Assembly: GCA_016284895.1 (NCBI GenBank)
Contig: JAEEPT010000004.1
Location: 1-41,270, forward strand
DNA: 41,270 nt
DNA from: Prevotella sp.
GTDB taxonomy: Bacteria; Bacteroidota; Bacteroidia; Bacteroidales; Bacteroidaceae
Direction of reading: 5' to 3'
Shown: positions 1 through 7,392 of the stretch, piece after piece
Numbering within the stretch: position 1 is the first letter of the stretch
Layout of the letters: each line of letters begins with the position of its first letter
Notes under the pieces: model-generated
Databases searched by the model: none
What the model was told of the DNA's origin: nothing
Seen by the model: the letters and a program-made list of their open reading frames with translations, nothing else
Translations under genes and position numbers: made by a program

Positions 1-915
1 GTTACTGCCTATATAGAGGCAGAGCATGCCCAACAGCACGAGCGCTAGGTCGAAAGCCTTGGCCTTGAGATTCTTCTCATGGAAGAAGATAGCTCCGAAA
101 AAGAAGCTCACCACCACGCTGCCGCGACGCACCATTGAGACGATACTGATCATGGCATCGGGCAAAGACAGGGAATAGAAATACATGAAATCTGCTGTCG
201 AAAGGAAAATGCTCACGCCTATGATGGCCCAGTCCCAATGAAAAGGAGTGGTATTTTTATGCTTAGGCCACCATAGAATCATAAGCATTGCCAGCATCAT
301 GAAGCATTGGTAGATATTGTACCATGACTGCACCATCATTCGGTCGAGCCCTACTCCACCCGATTCTACAGGTGCCATCAGGTATTTGTCATAGAGTCCG
401 CTGATAGCTCCCGTCAACGCAGAACCTATGATCATGTAAATCCAGTGGTCGTGTTTGAAATCGATTCCCTCTTTCTTACCACTGCGACTCAGCAGAAAGA
501 ACGAAGCCACTGCCAACAGCACACCTGCCCACTGCCAGCCGTTGAGCCGTTCACCAAACACAAGCAATGCTCCCACGAGCACCATCACGGGCCGAGTGGC
601 ATTGATAGGTCCCACAATAGTGAGGGGCAAATGCTTCATGCCGAAATAGCCTAGCAACCAACTGGTTAGAACGATGACAGCCTTCAGCACGATGTACTTA
701 TGCATCTCCCAGCCACCTGAACCTACATGAAAAATGGATTCGTCGAGGGTTGTCCCCGTAGCGCTGAGCACGATGAACGGCAGGAAGATGAGCGACGAGA
801 AGAGTGTGTTCAGAAAGAGGATGGGAATGACGGCGTTATCCTTCAGCGACTTCTTCTTCAGTGAGTCATACACGCCTAAGAAGGCGGCTGACATGAATGC
901 AAGTATTAACCACAT
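1..915 (-). CDS. EamA/DMT-type membrane transporter, 3' end cut by window edge
   Basis: Reading from the ATG at 915, 305 codons stay open to base 1, so the C-terminus is missing. The protein begins MWLILAFMSAAFLGVYDSLK and is very hydrophobic, with about nine to ten membrane-spanning stretches and two similar halves, the layout of the drug/metabolite (EamA) transporter superfamily. A 'GPINATRPVMVLVGALLVFG' stretch (about residues 101-120) in the first half and 'SIVSMVRRGSVVVSFFFGAI' in the second half are the paired EamA-like segments near the end of each half. It lies 32 bp after truA on the same strand and is probably co-transcribed. The substrate cannot be told from sequence; it is an inner-membrane protein. 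Family assignment is fairly sure, function is not. Confidence 0.8.
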   Translation of the reverse strand, partial: MWLILAFMSAAFLGVYDSLKKKSLKDNAVIPILFLNTLFSSLIFLPFIVLSATGTTLDESIFHVGSGGWEMHKYIVLKAVIVLTSWLLGYFGMKHLPLTIVGPINATRPVMVLVGALLVFGERLNGWQWAGVLLAVASFFLLSRSGKKEGIDFKHDHWIYMIIGSALTGAISGLYDKYLMAPVESGGVGLDRMMVQSWYNIYQCFMMLAMLMILWWPKHKNTTPFHWDWAIIGVSIFLSTADFMYFYSLSLPDAMISIVSMVRRGSVVVSFFFGAIFFHEKNLKAKAFDLALVLLGMLCLYIGSN

Positions 916-947
916 GGTTACTATTATTTCTATCTAAAAATACAGTT

Positions 948-1682
948 CTATTGCGGATATTCTATCCTTTCGAGAAACAACGCATTGCCTGGCATCGACT
1001 CACCTGCATCCGAACGCCGCTTGCCTTCAATGACACGCCTGAAGTCATCGAGCGTGAGTCGTCCTCTCCCCACCTCAATCATAGTGCCTACCACTGCACG
1101 CACCATATTACGAAGAAAGCGATTTGCAGTTATTTCGAAATACCACTCATGCTCGCCCGTCTGATGCCACTGTGCATGCGTCACATGGCAGAGGGTGGTC
1201 TTCACGTCGGCATGCGACTTGCAGAAAGCGCCGAAATCCTCATATTCCAGCATCATGGTGCCAGCCTGATTCATCAGTTCAAAATCGAGCGGATAATGCA
1301 GTTCGCATGAATACTGGCGGAGGAATGGTGACTTCACCGTGTGTATATAATAATGATAGGTGCGTGACGTTGCTGAGAATCGCGCATGCAGATCATCGGG
1401 CACCAACCGCACATCCTGAATGGCAATGTCATGAGGCAGCAGCTTGTTCAGTTTGTAGGCCAGCTGCTGTCCATCAATCGGAGTATCGATATCGAAATGA
1501 GCCATCATCATACGCGCATGCACACCAGTGTCGGTACGTCCTGCACCCGTGACCGTTACGTTCTGTCGCAGGAGGAGCGAGAGTCCACGTTGCAGTTCTC
1601 CTTGCACCGAGATTCCGTTTGGCTGAATCTGCCATCCGTGATAGCGTGTGCCGTCGTAGCTCAAAGTGATGAAATACCGCAT
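948..1682 (-). CDS. truA: tRNA pseudouridine(38-40) synthase TruA
   Basis: TruA converts uridines 38-40 in the anticodon arm of many tRNAs to pseudouridine. The 244-residue product begins MRYFITLSYDGTRYHGWQIQ, the usual TruA start, and carries the catalytic 'GRTDTGVHA' segment with its invariant Asp near residue 52, plus the late 'RFLRNMVRAVVGTMIEVG' segment. Length is normal. I chose the ATG at 1682 rather than the in-frame TTG at 1694, because the TTG overlaps the putative -7 box (TAACTTTG, 1692-1699) and the family starts at MRYF. That leaves a leader of only a few bases. It is followed 32 bp later by the EamA-like gene. Confidence 0.95.
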   Translation of the reverse strand: MRYFITLSYDGTRYHGWQIQPNGISVQGELQRGLSLLLRQNVTVTGAGRTDTGVHARMMMAHFDIDTPIDGQQLAYKLNKLLPHDIAIQDVRLVPDDLHARFSATSRTYHYYIHTVKSPFLRQYSCELHYPLDFELMNQAGTMMLEYEDFGAFCKSHADVKTTLCHVTHAQWHQTGEHEWYFEITANRFLRNMVRAVVGTMIEVGRGRLTLDDFRRVIEGKRRSDAGESMPGNALFLERIEYPQ

Positions 1683-1691
1683 AATTGGCTG

Positions 1692-1722
1692 CAAAGTTAC
1701 GAAATAAACATGAGAAATGCAA
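1692..1722 (-). promoter_or_regulatory. truA promoter (-33 TTG, -7 TAACTTTG)
   Basis: On the minus strand a TTG (1720-1722) is separated by 20 bp from TAACTTTG (1692-1699), the Bacteroidota sigma-ABfr promoter pattern. The ATG of truA at 1682 lies only about 10 bp beyond the -7 box, so the transcript would be leaderless or nearly so. The block is almost the same as the araC promoter at 26713-26743. Confidence 0.7.
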
Positions 1723-2350
1723 AAGGTACGAAAAGAAATCTTTAAGGGTCTTTAAGTAAATCTGTTAAAAGGCAGGTCCGAAAAAACTACCACGAAAATC
1801 TGCATTCTGGAGAAAAAGAGCGCCTTTCGAGCCTCCGCAACTCCCGAGGAACGGTGTTCAATTTCAGAATTCTTTGTTCTATATCTCGCATTTTCGCCAA
1901 TTATCAGCCGCTATTTTGCTCATTTTCCTGTTCAGCGAAAGCCGTTTCCTACCCTTCTCGCGGCTAAACGATGCCGAGTTTCATACAAAATCGCGACATG
2001 TTCATGGGAACATCACGTCACGATTTAGGTTAGATCGTTCAGCGATATAGCCTAAATCGCGTGACCATCTATCCTCAATCGCACCGTGACACAGCCTAAA
2101 TCGCAGAAACTTCCTGATTATGAGCGACTTAAATCTCTAATATTTTATAACTACCTGACAATCAACCTGTTGCAGAACAGCCCAATACTCTCATATTTCC
2201 GACCCGATGAACATTTCCTGACTTCCGCGCCATTCTCGCGCGAGTGACTGTTAAAATTATAAACAAATTTTCACACAAGGTTTTGTCTTTCTTTGATACA
2301 TCACAACAGAAGGACATACCGAGGAGAGAAAAACTTGCTTTTGCGCACAA
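1700..2350. other. 650-bp intergenic region with short inverted and direct repeats
   Basis: No convincing gene is seen between truA and manA. Short repeats are present: CGATTTAGG at 2021-2029 is the inverse of CCTAAATCG at 2051-2059, and CCTAAATCGC recurs at 2095-2104, 44 bp after the previous copy. ATGTTC/GAACAT at about 1998-2013 forms another small inverted repeat with a 4-base loop. I see no tRNA or coding remnant; the function is unknown. Confidence 0.5.
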
Positions 2351-3325
2351 TTACATCATTGCTGTCAGGAAAGTGGCATTGCCAAAGATATAGAGCACAT
2401 TTTCTGAGGCTGGCACAAGGATTGTTTCTCCTTGCCGGATATTTATGCCATTGATGTTGGCTTCGCCCCACAGACATACTACCACCACGAAGGAGTCGCA
2501 ATGGAAATCAACCTGAGAAGCCACCTGGACCACGACACGATGAACCACAAAGTGAGGACAGTTCACCAATTGCGAGATGGGCTTAGTCGAATCGTATGAG
2601 CTGCGATATTCTGGCCACACCCTGTAATCGATGGCATCGCGGGCTTCCTGTATATGCAATTCCCGTGGCTTGCCATGAGCATCCTTGCGCCCAAAGTCAT
2701 AGACACGGTAGGTGATGTCGCTCGTCTCTTGAATCTCTGCGAGGAAGTTTCCCGCGCCAATAGCGTGCAGCCGTCCGGCAGGCAGGAAGAAGAGGTCGCC
2801 ATCGTGGGCCTCATGTGTGGCAATGACATCCTGCATTGGCGAATGGCCGTCTATCGGCGTTGCCGTTGCCAACTGTTCATATTCGTCGGGGGAGATGCTT
2901 TTCGAGAGTCCGGCATAGATCTTTGCGCCCACGTCGCTTTTGATGACATACCACATCTCTGTCTTTCCTTGACATCCGTGCCGCTGCATGGCCAGATGGT
3001 CGTCTGGATGAACCTGCACGGAAAGGTCCTGCCGCGAGTCAATGAACTTGACCAACAGAGGGAACTTGTTGCCAAAGCGCTTATATACTCTCTGCCCCAC
3101 GAGCAGCCCTTTGTATTTGTCGATTAGTTCGGTGAGGGTCAGTCCGACGTCCACATCATCGACAAGACCTCGCTCAACGGCAATACTCTCATGTTCTGGT
3201 ACACCACTGATTTCCCAACTTTCGCCAATGTTCGGCTGGGCAGTGAAAATTCCCTTGAAGGGTGCTATCTGATAACCGCCCCAAAGCGTCGTCTTCAGAT
3301 ATGGCTGGAATTTATAGGGTTTCAT
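2351..3325 (-). CDS. manA: Mannose-6-phosphate isomerase, class I (cupin)
   Basis: This zinc enzyme interconverts mannose-6-phosphate and fructose-6-phosphate in the cytoplasm. The 324-residue protein begins MKPYKFQPYLKTTLWGGYQI and has the type I phosphomannose isomerase core 'KFPLLVKFIDSRQDLSVQVH' (about residues 87-106), followed by 'GKTEMWYVI' and a later 'DGDLFFLPAGRLHAIG' cupin segment with the metal/active-site residues. Length matches the short bacterial class I form. It lies 100 bp downstream of the mannan-locus gene at 3426-3611 on the same strand, so it may be expressed with the locus and carry the Man-1-P/Man-6-P made by GH130 into glycolysis; that link is inference. A hairpin at 3345-3378 precedes it. 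Confidence 0.93.
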   Translation of the reverse strand: MKPYKFQPYLKTTLWGGYQIAPFKGIFTAQPNIGESWEISGVPEHESIAVERGLVDDVDVGLTLTELIDKYKGLLVGQRVYKRFGNKFPLLVKFIDSRQDLSVQVHPDDHLAMQRHGCQGKTEMWYVIKSDVGAKIYAGLSKSISPDEYEQLATATPIDGHSPMQDVIATHEAHDGDLFFLPAGRLHAIGAGNFLAEIQETSDITYRVYDFGRKDAHGKPRELHIQEARDAIDYRVWPEYRSSYDSTKPISQLVNCPHFVVHRVVVQVASQVDFHCDSFVVVVCLWGEANINGINIRQGETILVPASENVLYIFGNATFLTAMM

Positions 3326-3344
3326 CTCTTGCTAAATATAAAAG

Positions 3345-3378
3345 GTGCAACGCACTCCTGCACAGGACCACGTTGCAC
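3345..3378 (-). terminator. Nested hairpin before manA (possible terminator or leader structure)
   Basis: Outer arms GTGCAACG (3345-3352) and CGTTGCAC (3371-3378) enclose symmetric 3-base internal loops and a second stem TCCTG-CA-CAGGA (3356-3367). On the minus strand it is followed by CCTTTTATATTT and then the manA start 19 bp away. It could end the upstream operon or act in the manA leader. Confidence 0.5.
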
Positions 3379-3425
3379 GGCAGAAAAATACTTACAACTA
3401 ACTAAAACTATAATGAAAAAAACTA

Positions 3426-3611
3426 CTACTCTCCTTCCTCATCATCGTCATCAGTCCAAATGTCGTTAGATTTTCTTGACAACGGGGTCATTTCATCTTC
3501 ATTGAACTCGTCATCTTCTACTTTCACATCATACACACTTCCCGCAAGGATATTCATGACGGTACGGACAGTCAATGATTCCGTCAATGGTTTCATATAG
3601 ACCTTTTTCAT
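3426..3611 (-). CDS. Small acidic peptide of the 'MKK.Y..P.TE' type (61 aa), unknown function
   Basis: The peptide begins MKKVYMKPLTESLTVRTVMN, continues 'ILAGSVYDVKVEDDEFNE' and ends 'WTDDDDEEGE'. The start at 3611 is chosen because a purine run (AAAAAGGGGGGG) lies just upstream and because the same opening is seen in the sister peptide at 5359-5520. The gene begins 17 bp after the stop of the large secreted protein at 3629-5311. The shared plan of both peptides is MKK-x-Y-x-x-P-x-TE, a short hydrophobic stretch ending near (I/L)A(A/G)S, a variable middle, and an acidic end after a Trp. There is no signal peptide or lipobox. I recall similar small genes as common in Prevotella-like genomes, but no function is known to me. 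Confidence 0.75.
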   Translation of the reverse strand: MKKVYMKPLTESLTVRTVMNILAGSVYDVKVEDDEFNEDEMTPLSRKSNDIWTDDDDEEGE

Positions 3612-3628
3612 ACTACATCCCCCCCTTT

Positions 3629-5311
3629 TTATTTTATGATGATTTTTTTGCCTTCGCTTATATAAATGCCTTTTGTTGCACTCTTCACCCTCTGTCCACT
3701 CAGTGTGTAGAGCGATGCAGAACAATTCAGGGCATTGGTATCAAGGCGGACGGATGTTGTCTCATCGTCGCCGAAACGGAGTGTGATGCGCGAGGCACCT
3801 CCCGCCGTGCGAATGTCGCTATCGGTGCAGAGGTAGGCACGGTGAGCTGCCAGCTTATAGGTATCGCCGAGATGATAGAACCCTATGTTGGAGCCTTTCT
3901 TGGCAAAGATGTAGAGATACTTTCCAGCCTCTTCGCTTCGTGGCAGGTCGGCGGCATAGTCGCTCGTAGCCTTCAGATAGTTAGTGCCTGAAGGATAGGC
4001 CGCCTCACTCTCTTCAATTACGGGGATGTCGTAACTGCCCTCTGCACCTCGTAGCACGTAACCCAGATATCCCCAAGTTGTCTTATTGTCCACAGGAGTC
4101 AGCGTTACGATGCCATCATTGATTTCTGATGCGTAGTAAGGCGTGATGCCTGCTTCGGCAAAGCTCAGATGCTTCGAGCTGCTGAAGGTGGCAATGCCAT
4201 CCTCACCGATGGTAGCCGGTACTGCATCGTAGCGGCCTTCCTTTTTCACCAGTTCCACTTTCGTGACATTGATATTCTTTCCTTGCACGATGATGCCCGT
4301 GAGTTGAATGTCTTCCAGAACCGAAGCATTGGCTACGGTGTACTCGAAAGTCTGTGTCTCAGCACTATTTTCCACATTCGCGAAAGCCTCTTCACTGAAT
4401 TTCGCCCACCCGTTAGCCGGATTGCTCAGTTGTATCTGTGCGCCGTCGCCCGTGGTGGTAAAGGTGATGCGCAGCACATCGGTCTTGAAGGTCTGCGACA
4501 GACTGCCCCGATTGTCATAGCTGAGATCAACGTAAGCCGACCAGTCTCCTGTGTCCTGGCTGCCCGTCCAGATCACCTCAGCTTCTTCAGTATCCTTATC
4601 CTCTGCGTATGTATAGAGCGCCGACACCTTCAGATACTGTGCAATTATGTTGATGGTCTTTGTCTGGAGTGTCGTCACCTGGTCAGCAGTCAGCTCATAG
4701 AACAGTGTCTTGGCTTCGCTGGTAGAAGCCGAAATCATGTTGTCGGCATAGTCGACACGGATGGCCACCTGATGCCATGATTCTCCGTCGTTGATGGCCG
4801 TTACGTCGATGCCCAGCACATCGCCTGCTGAGAGTCCGGCAAAGAGGCCGTTCGAGAGTGCATCGCTCTGGCCCCATCCGCTGTTGTCATCGACAGAGCC
4901 TTCCCAAAGAGCCTTCTTGTAGAGCAGTTCCACCTGCGTCAAAGTATAGTTCTCGCCGGTGACTATCAGACCACCCCCGGCCACCGTCTGGGCCTGAGCC
5001 TCAGTCAGCACAAAATAGTGGCGTCCGTCTGCGCAGTCGTACTCGTCGGCAAATCCACTCCACGATACATCCTGCAGCGTTACGCGACCACTGCCGCCGG
5101 CATCACTGATGGTCACGGCAATCACGTCGCCTGCACTGGCCTTTGCCAGCACAGGATAGTCACCCACGGGCAGTTGCTGTGCATTCCAGCTACCCACTGC
5201 ATGCTCTCCGCTGAACACTACCTCTGCTCTTGCGCTGAAGACGACAGCCAATAAAAGCAGATTCACGAGGACTGCCTTTTTTATGCGGTTGAAGAAAATA
5301 GTCTTACTCAT
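3629..5311 (-). CDS. Secreted three-module protein with C-terminal sorting-like tail (putative glycan-binding)
   Basis: The 560-residue protein starts MSKTIFFNRIKKAVLVNLLL; the signal peptide ends near ARA (residue 29). The ATG at 5311 is preferred to earlier codons because it places the signal peptide correctly. Three modules of about 100 residues follow (about 31-130, 134-235, 246-355). Each opens with a hydrophobic-x-(W/S)-x-G motif (FSGEH, LWEGS, IWTGS), contains a 'GDV.AV' or 'TDVLRI' strand, and modules 1 and 3 close with 'G(L/I)IV.G.N.T(L/V)T.VEL'. A further domain begins at 'IGEDGIATFSSS' (about 368-380), and the end 'LSGQRV..ATKGIYISEGKK' resembles a type A C-terminal secretion tail. 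It is the third gene of the transcript from the promoter at 7.3 kb. I infer surface or secreted glycan binding. No catalytic motif is seen. Confidence 0.8.
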   Translation of the reverse strand: MSKTIFFNRIKKAVLVNLLLLAVVFSARAEVVFSGEHAVGSWNAQQLPVGDYPVLAKASAGDVIAVTISDAGGSGRVTLQDVSWSGFADEYDCADGRHYFVLTEAQAQTVAGGGLIVTGENYTLTQVELLYKKALWEGSVDDNSGWGQSDALSNGLFAGLSAGDVLGIDVTAINDGESWHQVAIRVDYADNMISASTSEAKTLFYELTADQVTTLQTKTINIIAQYLKVSALYTYAEDKDTEEAEVIWTGSQDTGDWSAYVDLSYDNRGSLSQTFKTDVLRITFTTTGDGAQIQLSNPANGWAKFSEEAFANVENSAETQTFEYTVANASVLEDIQLTGIIVQGKNINVTKVELVKKEGRYDAVPATIGEDGIATFSSSKHLSFAEAGITPYYASEINDGIVTLTPVDNKTTWGYLGYVLRGAEGSYDIPVIEESEAAYPSGTNYLKATSDYAADLPRSEEAGKYLYIFAKKGSNIGFYHLGDTYKLAAHRAYLCTDSDIRTAGGASRITLRFGDDETTSVRLDTNALNCSASLYTLSGQRVKSATKGIYISEGKKIIIK

Positions 5312-5358
5312 GTCTTTTCCCTTTTTTGTCGTTGATATTATCGGTGCTCTTGGTAAGA

Positions 5359-5520
5359 TCACTCATCGTCATCATCCCAGAATCCACCTCCTTCACGTGC
5401 TGCTGCGTTTCCTGCATCAACTTCCTCGCCAGTGCTGTTAATTTCTATTGATGCTGCTATCATCTTGCTGGTTACTACTTTCACAATTTCTGTCATGGGG
5501 CAGATGTATAACTTTTTCAT
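5359..5520 (-). CDS. Small acidic peptide of the 'MKK.Y..P.TE' type (53 aa), unknown function
   Basis: The peptide reads MKKLYICPMTEIVKVVTSKM at its start, then 'IAASIEINSTGEEVDAG', and ends 'AREGGGFWDDDDE'. A strong AGAGGAGGG ribosome site lies just before the ATG at 5520, unusual for Bacteroidota and good support that it is translated. It begins 23 bp after the stop of the secreted protein at 5544-7223 and ends 47 bp before the next one. It is the sister of the peptide at 3426-3611: same opening, same spacing behind a large secreted protein, and same Trp-acidic end. No signal peptide is seen. The function is unknown; a ribosomally made peptide precursor or an export accessory are possibilities only. 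Confidence 0.75.
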   Translation of the reverse strand: MKKLYICPMTEIVKVVTSKMIAASIEINSTGEEVDAGNAAAREGGGFWDDDDE

Positions 5521-5543
5521 TGTTTCTTCCCTCCTCTTAATTA

Positions 5544-7223
5544 TTATTTGACAATCACTTTCTTACCATTCATGATGTATAATCCCTTAGTGGGCTTATC
5601 GACTTGCATGCCACGCAAATTATAGTACACGTTGTCACTTTGCGTAGTATGCTTCTGAACATCCAGAACACCGGTCGTCTCCGAATCATCGTCATTGAAA
5701 ACGATGCTGAGGCGTGCAGAGCTGCTGCCAGTGGCCAGTTTCAGATAAGCTTTGTTGGCCGCCAATGTGCCCGACGTGGTTTTACGGAACTCAGCAACTG
5801 TTGCACCATCGCTGTCAATCAGCGCAGCACTTTCGAAAGTCAATGAGCCACTGGTAGCGTTGGAATACATGGAGAAGTTCCCGATTTTGTTCTTATATTC
5901 GGAATGAAGAGGTATGTTGACGGTTGTTACTGTTCCTTGAGTAAGTGTTGCATGGGTCGTTGTATTATCATCTTGATCCTGATAAGCCACGTAGAAAGTG
6001 GCATCATTGTTAAGCGTGTTCGACGAAAAGTTGAGTCTGAGGTAGTCATAGCCACTCCAGTTTTCCCCCACCCAGCCACCTTCTCCGCTGGCCGTGCCAT
6101 TATAAGTGATAGTGTAGGTCTCGCTATTCCAGCTCACTTCTGTCGGATGCCAACCGCCCCAATAACCGAGTATTTTTGAGCGGGAAAGTTCATTAACTTT
6201 CTCGGCAGTTCCCGGATAGAGCACATAGAGGTCATAGCCGTTTGCTGCCAGCGAAGAAACATCGGTGGCTGTCGTACAGGCTTTCAGATCACTACTTTCT
6301 GTGCTCTCTGTTGAAGAAGCTATGAACTCAAGCACCGACCCTTCGTCACCCTTAATAATTGCGCCTGTATTGGCAGGAATCACATTGTCGGTAAACGAAG
6401 TAAGGGCAACGCGCGAACCTGAAACGGTTGCCCTATAGGCCGTCACCGTGTTGGGAGCGGTAACCTCTTGCGATGCCGAGAAGGTGGCGTAGCCGATACT
6501 GCTGATAGAAAAGGAATTTATCGGTTTCAGAAGATAAATATCTGCACTATCTATGTTTTCTCCAAGGTCGGACCAAGGCCACGCCTCTGTCCATGCAGAG
6601 ACTTGTGCAGCAGTCAAAGGAAACAGTAGCTTATCGTAGACGGTATAGACTGACGAATTTACATCGTTTCCCGTCAATTGGTAGGTTCCAGATGTTTTCC
6701 CCTCCTTTAAAGTGAATTCTGCATAAATATAATCTCCTTCTGATGCCGACGCTGCCGACAGTTTACTACCATTAAAATTGCCATCCCCAGTAAGACTGAC
6801 CAAAGGAGTCTTGACAATTGAGTTTATTGTCCTGCAAACAGATACTTTTGTCAAGGTGTAATCCTTGCCGCCGACATTAAACTGACCAGTATTGGTTACA
6901 ATTTCATCGTACATGGTTTGCGTAACTTCTTGCGAGAAATTTCCCTCTATGCCAACCCAATTGGCAATGACAGTGGTGTTCCAACCAGTTGTTTCTGACT
7001 TTACTTCCATATATTCCTGATGGTAATCGTTCTTACCTAAGCTTACTTCAAAAGACAGAATGTCGCCAACCTTAATGTTTCTGCAATAATCACCTATATT
7101 TACAGAACCACCGGTAGTGAAATCGAAGCTCTCGTTTCCTTCCCATATAGTCCATTCTACATCAGCTTTCGCTGTACCTGCCATCATGAGGACGGCCATG
7201 AATAAAAATAAAAATCTTTTCAT
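5544..7223 (-). CDS. Secreted multi-module protein with nested beta-rich insert and sorting-like tail
   Basis: The 559-residue product starts MKRFLFLFMAVLMMAGTAKA, a clean signal peptide; the ATG at 7223 gives it exactly, with an operator and -7 box upstream. Module 1 (about 24-128) opens 'TIWEGNESF', has 'VGDILSFEV' and closes 'VGGKDYTLTKVSV', as in the sister proteins. Module 2 (about 140-234) is a more distant copy. A 'SIGYATFSAS' domain begins near 240 and appears to be interrupted at about 340-475 by another beta-rich unit containing 'GGWVGENWSGYDYLRL', before resuming at 'VAEFRKTTSGTLAANKAYLK'. The end, 'GMQVDKPTKGLYIMNGKKVI', matches a type A secretion-tail pattern. It is the first gene of a transcript that includes both acidic peptides. 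I infer carbohydrate binding; there are no catalytic signatures. Confidence 0.8.
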   Translation of the reverse strand: MKRFLFLFMAVLMMAGTAKADVEWTIWEGNESFDFTTGGSVNIGDYCRNIKVGDILSFEVSLGKNDYHQEYMEVKSETTGWNTTVIANWVGIEGNFSQEVTQTMYDEIVTNTGQFNVGGKDYTLTKVSVCRTINSIVKTPLVSLTGDGNFNGSKLSAASASEGDYIYAEFTLKEGKTSGTYQLTGNDVNSSVYTVYDKLLFPLTAAQVSAWTEAWPWSDLGENIDSADIYLLKPINSFSISSIGYATFSASQEVTAPNTVTAYRATVSGSRVALTSFTDNVIPANTGAIIKGDEGSVLEFIASSTESTESSDLKACTTATDVSSLAANGYDLYVLYPGTAEKVNELSRSKILGYWGGWHPTEVSWNSETYTITYNGTASGEGGWVGENWSGYDYLRLNFSSNTLNNDATFYVAYQDQDDNTTTHATLTQGTVTTVNIPLHSEYKNKIGNFSMYSNATSGSLTFESAALIDSDGATVAEFRKTTSGTLAANKAYLKLATGSSSARLSIVFNDDDSETTGVLDVQKHTTQSDNVYYNLRGMQVDKPTKGLYIMNGKKVIVK

Positions 7224-7265
7224 TGAATCATTAATTTTAGGTTGATATTTCGTTCTTTCTGCGTG

Positions 7266-7321
7266 CAAAGTTAGTGCTAAGAAACGAATCATGCTGACAC
7301 TATCTTGCTGCAATCTGACAC
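7266..7321 (-). promoter_or_regulatory. Promoter B with mannan-locus operator
   Basis: TGACAC at 7295-7300 and again at 7316-7321 (21 bp apart) lie 22 bp upstream of the -7 box TAACTTTG (7266-7273, minus strand). The gene starts at 7223. The same layout is found at 15975-16030, 16988-17043 and 25653-25708. Confidence 0.85.
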
Positions 7322-7363
7322 ATTTCGAACAAACTGTCGTAAATAACGTGAGAGGGGGGGGGT

Positions 7364-7392
7364 AAAAAAAAGGAGTTCCGTATCAGAACTCC
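7364..7392 (-). terminator. Rho-independent terminator of the GH36-to-epimerase operon
   Basis: On the minus strand a perfect 7-bp stem GGAGTTC/GAACTCC (7372-7392) with a 7-base loop is followed by an unbroken run of about eight T. The stop codon of the epimerase gene (7383-7385) falls in the loop. A run of nine G/C pairs (7354-7362) follows. Confidence 0.9.

Noticed and set aside
1683..1694. TTG start for truA, four codons upstream
   Set aside because: It overlaps the -7 promoter box, and TruA proteins start at the following MRYF.
4169..4780. Open frame of 203 codons on the plus strand
   Set aside because: It is opposite the secreted modular protein and carries no recognisable domain or signal.
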